From Streptomyces roseolilacinus (lineage in GTDB: Bacteria; Actinomycetota; Actinomycetes; Streptomycetales; Streptomycetaceae): a stretch of DNA of 64,000 nt. The stretch covers positions 292,677-356,676 of the forward strand of contig NZ_BMSV01000007.1 in assembly GCF_014649335.1 (NCBI RefSeq), read 5' to 3'. The notes under the pieces are model-generated. The model searched no databases, was not told the DNA's origin, and saw only the letters and a program-made list of their open reading frames with translations. The position numbers and the translations under genes are program-made. Position 1 is the first letter of the stretch. The number at the start of each line of letters is the position of its first letter. Below are positions 57,183-64,000 of the stretch, in pieces.

Positions 57183-57551
57183 GCCCTGGACGGGCCCCCG
57201 GAATGCCGGAGTACGGGTCCGGGCGCCCCGAGCGGCACCAGAGCGTAGGCCGACCGGCCGGTACGGGGGAGTCGCGCGTGCGGGGGGTCACCGAAGCACG
57301 GAGGTCGCACACGCGTGCTGCCGCGGCCTCCCGCGCCGCACGTGCCCGGGCGCCGCGCGGCGCGCGCCGCACGGCCCTCCCGTACGAGCGCACGGCCTCC
57401 TCCCGTACGACCGCACGGCCTTCCGTACACCCGCCTCCCGAGGCGGACCGCCTTCCCCCGCGACCGGGCCCGTGCGACCGGACCCCGCGTGGCCGGGCCC
57501 GTACCGTCCGGCCCCGGGCGGCCGGGCGCCCCGCCCGCCGGCCGGTGCGGG
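57183..57551. other. Gene-free interval with a short tandem repeat
   Basis: 369 bases between two leftward genes. No credible gene is seen. A loose tandem repeat lies at 57368-57430: three units of about 19-23 bases, each starting CGCACGGCC and ending CGTACGA or CGTACAC. It may hold the promoter of the FAD oxidoreductase gene on the minus strand; no clear boxes were found. Confidence 0.6.
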
Positions 57552-58496
57552 TCAGGCCGCCGCGCGGATCGCCGAGTCCACCGTCGGGAAGGCGAAGCGG
57601 AAGCCCGAGTCCAGGAGACGGCGCGGCAGCACCCGCTGGCTGCCCAGGACGTCGTGGGCGAAGTCGCCCAGGGCCAGGCGGAGGGCCGGCGCCGGGACGT
57701 GGAGGACCGCCGGGCGGCGCAGGACGCGGCTCATCGCGGCCGTCACCTCCCGGTTGGTGACCGGCTCCGGGGCCGTCAGGTTCACCGGCCCCGACAGCTC
57801 CGGGGTGTCGACGAGGTGCCGCAGCGCCGCCACCTCGTCGTGCAGGGCGATGAAGCTCCAGTACTGCCGCCCGTCCCCCAGCCGCCCGCCCAGCCCCGCG
57901 CGGAACAGCGGGAACAACCGCCCCCACGCCCCGCCCCGCGCGGCCACCACCAGGCCCGTGCGGGCGTACGCGACGCGGATGCCGGCCTCCTCGGCCGCCG
58001 CGGCCGCCTCCTCCCACTCCACGCACACCGACGGCAGGAACCCCTCGCCCGCCGGGGCCGACTCGTCCACCGCGCGCGTGCCGGTGTCGCCGTAGTACCC
58101 GAGGGCCGTCCCGCACACCAGCACCCGCGGGGGCACGTCCAGCGACGCCACCGCCTCCGCGATCGCGGCCGTGCCCAGCACGCGGCTGTCGCGGATCTCC
58201 CTCTTGTACGCCTCCGACCAGCGCCGGTCGCCCACCCCGGCGCCCGCCAGGTGCACCACCGCGTCGCAGCCGGCGAGCCCCGCCACGTCCACGCGCTGCC
58301 GCTTCGGGTCCCACTCCACCTCGTCCGCGCCGCGCGCCGGCCGCCGCACCAGCCGGACGACCTCGTGCCCGTCCGCCCGCAGCGAGCGCACCAGGGCGGA
58401 GCCGATCAACCCGCCGGCACCGGTCACGGCGACCCGCCGGCGCGGGGACGGGGAGGAGGAGGCGGAGGGCGACGAGGAACCCGGGGAAGGAGACAT
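57552..58496 (-). CDS. TIGR01777-family epimerase-like protein
   Basis: A 314-residue SDR-superfamily protein. The Rossmann start is RVAVTGAGGLIGSALVRSLR, then the family-typical DAVVHLAGAGVGDRRWSEAY and a DUF1731 C-terminal end (LRLALGDFAHDVLGSQRVLP). The start MSPSPG precedes a Ser/Pro-rich stretch; other ATGs exist 11 and 17 codons upstream but would overlap the divergent GNAT start region. TIGR01777 proteins are widespread and of unknown function, sometimes linked to cell division (SulA-like in cyanobacteria). Confidence 0.9.
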   Translation of the reverse strand: MSPSPGSSSPSASSSPSPRRRVAVTGAGGLIGSALVRSLRADGHEVVRLVRRPARGADEVEWDPKRQRVDVAGLAGCDAVVHLAGAGVGDRRWSEAYKREIRDSRVLGTAAIAEAVASLDVPPRVLVCGTALGYYGDTGTRAVDESAPAGEGFLPSVCVEWEEAAAAAEEAGIRVAYARTGLVVAARGGAWGRLFPLFRAGLGGRLGDGRQYWSFIALHDEVAALRHLVDTPELSGPVNLTAPEPVTNREVTAAMSRVLRRPAVLHVPAPALRLALGDFAHDVLGSQRVLPRRLLDSGFRFAFPTVDSAIRAAA

Positions 58497-58530
58497 GACC
58501 CCATCCTGCCCCCGTGGCACAGTGACGGCC

Positions 58531-59025
58531 ATGACCTCCTCCCCCATACGCCCCGCGCGACCCGACGACGCCGAGGCCCTCAGCCTGATCGACTACACCA
58601 CCTGGTCGACGCTGCACGCCGTGGTGCCGCGCCCGCAGCCGCCGTTCGACCCGTTCTTCGACGCCGACCACCGCCCGGAGAACTACCTCGTCGCGGACCT
58701 CGGCGACGGCCCCGTGGGCTACGTCCGCCTCGGTCTCCCCACCCGCCTCGCCTGCAACGGCCACGTGCGCCAGATCCAGGGCCTCGCCGTCGCCGAGTCC
58801 GCCCGGGGCCGGGGCGTCGCCCGCGCCCTGCTGCGCGCCGCCTGCGCGGAGGCCCGCCGCCAGGGCGCCACCCGCGTCACCCTGCGCGTCCTCGGCCACA
58901 ACGCGCCCGCCCGCGCCCTGTACGCGTCGGAGGGCTTCGCCGTCGAGGGCGTCCTGCCGGGGGAGTTCCTGCTGGACGGGGCGTACGTCGACGACGTGTT
59001 CATGGGCCGGCCCCTCACCGGCTGA
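58531..59025 (+). CDS. GNAT-family N-acetyltransferase
   Basis: A 164-residue acetyltransferase. The acetyl-CoA motif A reads IQGLAVAESARGRGVARALL (Q/RxxGxG/A form as ARGRGVAR), with motif B in NAPARALYASEGFAVEG. The acceptor substrate is unknown. The gene is divergent from the TIGR01777 gene with 34 bases between, and near a convergent DUF4240 gene. Confidence 0.92.
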   Translation: MTSSPIRPARPDDAEALSLIDYTTWSTLHAVVPRPQPPFDPFFDADHRPENYLVADLGDGPVGYVRLGLPTRLACNGHVRQIQGLAVAESARGRGVARALLRAACAEARRQGATRVTLRVLGHNAPARALYASEGFAVEGVLPGEFLLDGAYVDDVFMGRPLTG

Positions 59026-59073
59026 CGGCCCCGGCCGCTCCCTGACCGCTCCCCGGCCACTCCCCGCCGCGTC

Positions 59074-59592
59074 CTAGCCGCCGAAGCGGTCCCACAGCCG
59101 GGGCAGCCGCTCCGCCAGCGCCGCGTCGTCGTCCACGTCCAGCGGTGTGCCCTCCGGTCCGGACGGCTGCGGGGCGAGCCCCAGGTCCGGCGCGTCCACG
59201 CCGGTGAGCTGCTCGTACGCCTCGTCCGCCGCGTACCCCAGCTCCTCGCCGTCCCCGTCGACCGCCGGATCGAAGTCCTCCAGCAGCTCCGCGAGCGTCT
59301 CCGCGTCGTGCACCGCGCCCTCGAACACCTCCCGGCCCCGGCCGATCAGCCAGCACCGGAAGCCGTCGAACGCGTCCTCCCCGGCCCCGCCCAGCAGCAC
59401 CGCGGCCGCCGCCCACAGATCCCAGGTGTACGCGCGGTTGTACCGCGCCTCGAAGTGGCGGGCGAAGTCGAGGACGGAGTCGGGGTCCAGCCGCACCAGC
59501 CGTTCCACGAGCAGCTCGGCGTGGTCCTCGGGGTCGCCCTCGGCGGCCTCGCGGGTCGAGTCGACGATCTCCCAGAACTCCGTCTCGTCCAT
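59074..59592 (-). CDS. DUF4240 domain protein
   Basis: A 172-residue acidic soluble protein whose first 130 residues match the DUF4240 pattern (MDETEFWEIVDSTREAAEGD; YTWDLWAAAAVLLGGAGEDA; FDGFRCWLIGRGREVFEGAV). Such proteins occur in many bacteria, often beside immunity-type or nuclease-associated genes, but no activity is established. The C-terminal 40 residues are Asp/Pro-rich. Its neighbours, a GNAT and an SDR, do not suggest a role. Confidence 0.88.
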   Translation of the reverse strand: MDETEFWEIVDSTREAAEGDPEDHAELLVERLVRLDPDSVLDFARHFEARYNRAYTWDLWAAAAVLLGGAGEDAFDGFRCWLIGRGREVFEGAVHDAETLAELLEDFDPAVDGDGEELGYAADEAYEQLTGVDAPDLGLAPQPSGPEGTPLDVDDDAALAERLPRLWDRFGG

Positions 59593-59715
59593 CACGGGAC
59601 CAGCATCCGGTGTGACGGGAGGTACCGCACGGGGAACGGCGCGGGCGGAGCACCCGGACGAAACCCGCCGGAAAACCCGACAGGAGGTGTCGCCTTTGGG
59701 TGGGACGGTCACCTC

Positions 59716-60660
59716 ATGACGAACCACAGCACCGAACACCGCGACCGGCCCCTCGCCGGCACCGTCGCCCTCGTCGCCGGCGCCACCCGGGGCGCGGGCC
59801 GCGCCATCGCCGTCGAGCTCGGCGCCGCCGGCGCCACCGTCTACGCCACCGGGCGCACCACCCGCGAGCACGTCAGCGAGGTCGGCCGGTCCACGGAGAC
59901 GATCGAGGAGACCGCCGAGCTGGTCACCGCGGCCGGCGGCCGGGGCGTCGCCGTCCCCACCGACCACCTGGTACCGGACCAGGTGCGCGCCCTCGTCGCC
60001 CGGATCGACGCCGAGCAGGGCCGTCTCGACGTCCTCGTCAACAGCTGCTGGGGCGGCGACCACCTGCTCCTGTCCACCTGGAACGCCAAGATGTGGGACA
60101 TCGACCTCGACCAGGGTCTGCGCATGCTGGACCTCGGGGTCCGCAGCCACGCCATCACCAGCAGCGTCGCCCTGCCGCTGCTGGTGCGCCGCCCCGGCGG
60201 CCTGGTCGTCGAGATGACGGACGGCAACGCCGAGTACAACCGGCGCTTCCGCGAGCAGTTCTACTTCGACCTCGCCAAGACCGCCCCGATCCGCATGGCG
60301 TTCGCCCTCTCCCACGACCTGAAGGACGTGGGCGGCACCGCCGTCGCGCTCACCCCCGGGTTCCTGCGCTCCGAGGCGATGCTCGACCACTTCGGCGTAC
60401 GGGAGGAGAACTGGCGCGACGCCTGCGCCCGCGAACCGCACTTCGCCGTCGCCGAGTCGCCCGTGTACGTCGGCCGGGCCGTCGCCGCCCTCGCCGCCGA
60501 CCCGGACCGCGGCCGCTGGAACGGCCGGTCCCTGGACAGCGGAACGCTCGCCAAGGAGTACGGCTTCACCGACGCCGACGGGTCGCGGCCGGACGCCTGG
60601 GGGTACTTCCGCGACGTCGTCGACGGCGGCAAGGACGCGTCCGCGGACGACTACCGCTGA
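59716..60660 (+). CDS. Short-chain dehydrogenase/reductase
   Basis: A 314-residue classical-type SDR with cofactor motif VALVAGATRGAGRAIAVELG and VLVNSCWGGDHL. The catalytic Tyr region reads QFYFDLAKTAPIRM, in which Phe stands at the YxxxK position and the Tyr is one residue earlier, an unusual spacing (YxxxxK). If this is real the enzyme may be impaired or use a shifted tyrosine. The ATG lies near the region's only good start; its last ten bases overlap the convergent WYL regulator gene. Substrate unknown. Confidence 0.9.
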   Translation: MTNHSTEHRDRPLAGTVALVAGATRGAGRAIAVELGAAGATVYATGRTTREHVSEVGRSTETIEETAELVTAAGGRGVAVPTDHLVPDQVRALVARIDAEQGRLDVLVNSCWGGDHLLLSTWNAKMWDIDLDQGLRMLDLGVRSHAITSSVALPLLVRRPGGLVVEMTDGNAEYNRRFREQFYFDLAKTAPIRMAFALSHDLKDVGGTAVALTPGFLRSEAMLDHFGVREENWRDACAREPHFAVAESPVYVGRAVAALAADPDRGRWNGRSLDSGTLAKEYGFTDADGSRPDAWGYFRDVVDGGKDASADDYR

Positions 60661-61628
60661 TCCCGCCCGTACAGCTGCGCCATCCGCGCCGCCGCCCCCG
60701 CGAACCGCTCCCGGAGCGAGGGCGGCTCCAGCACCTCGGCCTCCGGGCCCAGCGCCAGCAGCTGCCCGAACACCACCTCCTCGGACTCCGCCGGCAGGGT
60801 GACCGTCACCCGGCCGGCGGGGTCGGGGGGCCCGGCCGCCTCCAGCGCCTCCCGCGCCGCCGAGCGGTCCGTCACGTACGGCAGGGCGCGCGCCCCCGCC
60901 TCCGAGAGCCGCACCACGACCGCCGTGCGCAGCAGGGACCGCGCGAACTGGGCGGCCCGCTCCTCCCAGAACCCCGGCAGGTCGAACGACTCGTCCCGGT
61001 CGAACCCCTCCTCGCGCAGGGCGACCCGGGTGAACCGGTCCACGCGGTAGACCCGCACCGCGTCGCCGCACCGCGCGCACAGGTACCAGACCCCCGCCTT
61101 CAGCACGAGCCCGTACGGCGCGAGCTCCCGCTCCACCTCGCGCTCGCCCCGCAGGTACCGGGCGTCGACGAGTCGGTCGCCCCACACCGCCTCCGCGAGC
61201 ACCGGCAGCAGCCCCGGCGTCTCCGGCTCCTGGTACCAGCCCGGCGCGTCCAGGTGGAACCGCTGCGCCGCCGTCCGGGGGGCGTCCCGCAGCGACGGCA
61301 GCAACGCCGCCGACACCTTCAGGCGGGCCGCCGACGCCGCGTCCTCCAGCCCCATCTCGCGCAGCGCGCCCGGCACCCCCGACAGGAACAGCGCCTCCGC
61401 CTCGCCGCGGGCGAGGCCGGTCAGCCGGGTCCGGTAGCCGCCCACGAGCCGGTAGCCGCCGCCGCGCCCCCGGTCCGCGTAGACCGGGACTCCCGCCTCG
61501 GAGAGGGCCAGCGCGTCCCGGGTCACCGTCCGTTCGGACACCTCCAGCTCCCGGGCCAGTTCGGCGGCGGTCATGGACGGCCGGGACTGGAGCAACAGCA
61601 CCATCCTGATCAGGCGAGCGGCACGCAT
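60651..61628 (-). CDS. WYL-domain transcriptional regulator
   Basis: A 325-residue DeoR/YafY-type regulator: N-terminal winged helix (SMTAAELARELEVSERTVTR), a WYL domain in the middle (AEAVWGDRLVDARYLRG; LAPYGLVLKAGVWYLCARCG) and a C-terminal WCX-type extension. WYL domains sense nucleotides or other small ligands. The start is an ATG directly after a GTG in the same frame; either may be used. The gene overlaps the convergent SDR gene by ten bases and may have a local target. Confidence 0.92.
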   Translation of the reverse strand: MRAARLIRMVLLLQSRPSMTAAELARELEVSERTVTRDALALSEAGVPVYADRGRGGGYRLVGGYRTRLTGLARGEAEALFLSGVPGALREMGLEDAASAARLKVSAALLPSLRDAPRTAAQRFHLDAPGWYQEPETPGLLPVLAEAVWGDRLVDARYLRGEREVERELAPYGLVLKAGVWYLCARCGDAVRVYRVDRFTRVALREEGFDRDESFDLPGFWEERAAQFARSLLRTAVVVRLSEAGARALPYVTDRSAAREALEAAGPPDPAGRVTVTLPAESEEVVFGQLLALGPEAEVLEPPSLRERFAGAAARMAQLYGRDQR

Positions 61629-61664
61629 CACGCCATCATGCCCGGCGGCGGCCCCCGGGTACGA

Positions 61665-61701
61665 CCGTGCCCCGGCCGCCGTGACGGCGGCCGGGGCACG
61701 G
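61665..61701. terminator. Terminator after aceE
   Basis: A 17-bp perfect stem (CCGTGCCCCGGCCGCCG with its complement) and a 3-base loop TGA, 18 bases after the aceE stop. Confidence 0.82.
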
Positions 61702-61718
61702 GTGCGGGAGGGGCGGGC

Positions 61719-64000
61719 CTACAGGCCGTACCGCTCCCGGGCGTCCTTCACCGAGGAGGCCGGGACCTCGCCGCGGCGGGCGAGCTGGGCCAGCGCGGCG
61801 ACGACGATCGACGGGGCGTCCACGCCGAAGTGGCGGCGGGCCGCCTCGCGGGTGTCCGACAGGCCGAAGCCGTCGGCGCCCAGCGACGTGTAGTCCTGCT
61901 CGACCCACTGCGCGATCTGGTCGGGGACCTGGCGCATGTAGTCGCTGACGGCCAGCACCGGGCCCGGCGCGTCGGCCAGCGCCTGGCGCACGTACGGCAC
62001 CCGCTCCTCGCCGCGCAGCAGCGCCGCGTCGGCCTCCAGCGCGTCGCGCCGCAGCTCGGTCCAGGAGGTCGCGGACCACACGTCGGCGGTCACGCCCCAC
62101 TCCTCGGCCAGCGTCCGCTGGGCGTCCAGCGCCCAGTGGATCGCGGTGCCCGAGGCGAGCAGCTGGAGGCGCGGCGCGCCCTCGGCGCCCGAGCCCTCCT
62201 TGAACCGGTACAGGCCCTTGACGATGCCCTCGTCGACGTTCTCCACGGCCGGCTTGGCGGGCTGCGGCATCGGCTCGTTGTAGACCGTCAGGTAGTAGAA
62301 GACGTTCGGGTCCTCGCCCGGGGCGCCCTCGCCGTACATCCGGCGCAGGCCGTCCTTGACGATCACCGCGACCTCGTACGCGAACGCCGGGTCGTACGTC
62401 AGCGCCGCCGGGTTGGTCGCCGCGATGACGGGGGAGTGGCCGTCGGCGTGCTGGAGGCCCTCGCCGGTCAGCGTCGTGCGGCCGGCGGTGGCGCCGACGA
62501 GGAAGCCGCGGCCGAGCTGGTCGCCGAGCTGCCACATCTGGTCGGCGGTGCGCTGCCAGCCGAACATCGAGTAGAAGATGTAGAACGGGATCATCGGCTC
62601 GCCGTGCGTGGAGTACGCGGTGGACGCGGCGATGAAGTCGGCCATCGAGCCGGCCTCGGTGATGCCCTCGTTCAGGATCTGGCCGTTGACGGCCTCCTTG
62701 TAGTACATCAGCTGGTCGCGGTCGACCGGCTCGTACGTCTGGCCCTTCGGCGAGTAGATGCCGAGCGACGGGAACAGCGACTCCATGCCGAACGTGCGGG
62801 CCTCGTCCGGGACGATCGGCACCCAGCGCCTGCCGGTCTCCTTGTCGCGGACCAGGTCCTTGACGAGGCGGACGAACGCCATGGTGGTCGCGACGGACTG
62901 CGAGCCGGAGCCCTTGTCGAACGCGGCGAACGCCTTCTCCGCCGGGGCCGGCAGCGGCGCGACCGGGTGGACGCGGCGGGCCGGGGCGGGGCCGCCGAGG
63001 GCCGCGCGGCGCTCCTGGAGGTAGCGGACCTCGGGGGAGTCGGCGCCCGGGTGGCCGTAGGGCACCTGGCCGTCCTCGAAGGCGCTGTCCGGGATGGGCA
63101 GGCCGAGGAGGTCGCGCATGTCCTTGAACTCGTCCACCGTCAGCTTCTTCATCTGGTGGTTGGCGTTCTTGGACGCGAAGCCCTTGCCGAGGGTGTGGCC
63201 CTTCACGGTCTGGGCGAGGATCACCGTCGGCGCGCCCTTGTGGCCCAGCGCGGCCTTGTACGCGGCGAAGACCTTGCGGGCCTCGTGGCCGCCGCGCGAG
63301 AAGTGGAAGCACTCGACGATCTTGTCGTCGGACAGCAGCCTCGCCATCTCGACGAGGGCCGGGTCCTTGCCGAAGAAGTCCTCGCGGATGTAGGCGGCGT
63401 CGCGGGTCTGGTACGTCTGGACCTGCGCGTCCGGGACCTCGCGGAGGCGGCGGACGAGGGCGCCGGTGGTGTCGAGCCGGAACAGCTCGTCCCAGGCCGT
63501 GCCCCACAGGGTCTTCACCACGTTCCAGCCGGCGCCGCGGAACTGGGCCTCCAGCTCCTGCACGATCTTGAAGTTGGCGCGGACCGGGCCGTCGAGGCGC
63601 TGCAGGTTGCAGTTGATGACGAAGGTCAGGTTGTCGAGGCCCTCGCGCGCGGCGAGCGCGAGCGCGGCCGTCGACTCGGGCTCGTCCATCTCGCCGTCGC
63701 CGAGGAACGCCCACACGTGCGAGGCGGAGACGTCCTTGATGCCGCGGTGGGTGAGGTAGCGGTTGAACCGCGCCTGGTAGATGGCGGAGAGCGGGCCCAG
63801 ACCCATGGAGACGGTCGGGAACTCCCACAGCCACGGCAGCCGGCGCGGGTGCGGGTAGGAGGGCAGGCCGTTGCCGCCGGCCTCCTGGCGGAAGTTGTCG
63901 AGGTGCGCCTCGGTGAGGCGGCCGTCGAGGAAGGCGCGGGCGTAGATGCCGGGGGAGGCGTGGCCCTGGATGAACAGCTGGTCGCCCGAGCCGTCCCGCT
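61719..64000 (-). CDS. aceE: Pyruvate dehydrogenase E1 component AceE (N-terminus outside the window)
   Basis: The C-terminal 759 or so residues of a homodimeric (alpha2-type) pyruvate dehydrogenase E1, which normally has about 890-920; the 5' end lies beyond the window, since the frame is open to the edge (upstream residues read LFIQGHASPGIYARAFLDGR). Thiamine-diphosphate motif: VWAFLGDGEMDEPESTAALA with later LTFVINCNLQRLDG; the transketolase-like central and C-terminal domains follow. It decarboxylates pyruvate and passes acetyl to a lipoyl-E2; lipA and lipB in this window make that cofactor. A terminator follows. Confidence 0.97.
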   Translation of the reverse strand, partial: RDGSGDQLFIQGHASPGIYARAFLDGRLTEAHLDNFRQEAGGNGLPSYPHPRRLPWLWEFPTVSMGLGPLSAIYQARFNRYLTHRGIKDVSASHVWAFLGDGEMDEPESTAALALAAREGLDNLTFVINCNLQRLDGPVRANFKIVQELEAQFRGAGWNVVKTLWGTAWDELFRLDTTGALVRRLREVPDAQVQTYQTRDAAYIREDFFGKDPALVEMARLLSDDKIVECFHFSRGGHEARKVFAAYKAALGHKGAPTVILAQTVKGHTLGKGFASKNANHQMKKLTVDEFKDMRDLLGLPIPDSAFEDGQVPYGHPGADSPEVRYLQERRAALGGPAPARRVHPVAPLPAPAEKAFAAFDKGSGSQSVATTMAFVRLVKDLVRDKETGRRWVPIVPDEARTFGMESLFPSLGIYSPKGQTYEPVDRDQLMYYKEAVNGQILNEGITEAGSMADFIAASTAYSTHGEPMIPFYIFYSMFGWQRTADQMWQLGDQLGRGFLVGATAGRTTLTGEGLQHADGHSPVIAATNPAALTYDPAFAYEVAVIVKDGLRRMYGEGAPGEDPNVFYYLTVYNEPMPQPAKPAVENVDEGIVKGLYRFKEGSGAEGAPRLQLLASGTAIHWALDAQRTLAEEWGVTADVWSATSWTELRRDALEADAALLRGEERVPYVRQALADAPGPVLAVSDYMRQVPDQIAQWVEQDYTSLGADGFGLSDTREAARRHFGVDAPSIVVAALAQLARRGEVPASSVKDARERYGL

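Noticed and set aside
54502..58899. Minus-strand open frame of more than 1400 codons
   Set aside because: It crosses several genes in the wrong frame and is composed of low-complexity Gly/Arg/Ala; no real domain.

Overview
High-GC actinobacterial chromosome, almost certainly Streptomyces or a close relative: very strong G/C third-codon bias, frequent GTG/TTG starts, and three glutamine synthetase-type genes (glnA, glnII and a glnA2-like paralogue) together with glnE. From memory, the gene order follows the S. coelicolor region running from aceE past lipA/lipB, glnA, glnII, the mal cluster and glnE to glnA2; no alignment was run.

Layout. (1) 1-6.5 kb: SpoIIE/PP2C phosphatase, glnA2-like ligase, RibD-type reductase, glnE. 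(2) 6.5-24.7 kb: a maltodextrin/starch block. A PAP2-type protein and an aglA1-malR1 pair read leftward; malE-malF-malG-aglA2-malR2 read rightward; then a secreted alpha-amylase and an 1808-residue secreted amylase-pullulanase. CTTGC/GCAAG operators lie in the divergent mal promoter region and around the amylase promoter. The enzymes cut starch outside the cell, MalEFG imports maltodextrins, AglA proteins hydrolyse them, and MalR proteins presumably repress. (3) 24.7-25.25 kb: a gene-free array of long palindromes whose arms differ between copies but stay complementary. (4) 25.25-26.8 kb: isomerase, TetR regulator, small membrane protein. (5) 26.8-31.7 kb: an insert-like block with a response regulator/histidine kinase pair divergent from an MMPL transporter, ending in a broken IS5-type transposase and bounded by an imperfect inverted repeat. 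(6) 31.7-42.4 kb: sigma-like membrane protein, alpha-N-acetylglucosaminidase, NarL-type two-component pair, epimerase, membrane protein and PepSY protein. (7) 42.4-50.5 kb: glnII and glnA, each behind a recognisable GlnR operator, with an ARPP-2-like/vWA gene pair, an oxidoreductase, an ArsC-like protein and small genes between. (8) 50.5-64 kb: DUF4191 protein, lipA, lipB, a regulator gene frameshifted by a 17-bp tandem duplication, FAD oxidoreductase, TIGR01777 protein, GNAT, DUF4240, SDR, WYL regulator, and aceE running off the right edge. LipA/LipB supply lipoate for the complex that AceE belongs to.

Most core genes are ordinary. The features most worth a second look are the covarying palindrome array, the 17-bp duplication that exactly accounts for a frameshift, the vWA/ARPP-2-like pair beside glnII, the bounded two-component/MMPL island, and the duplicated malR-aglA module. 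No CRISPR array, rRNA or tRNA was seen, and no recognisable biosynthetic cluster.
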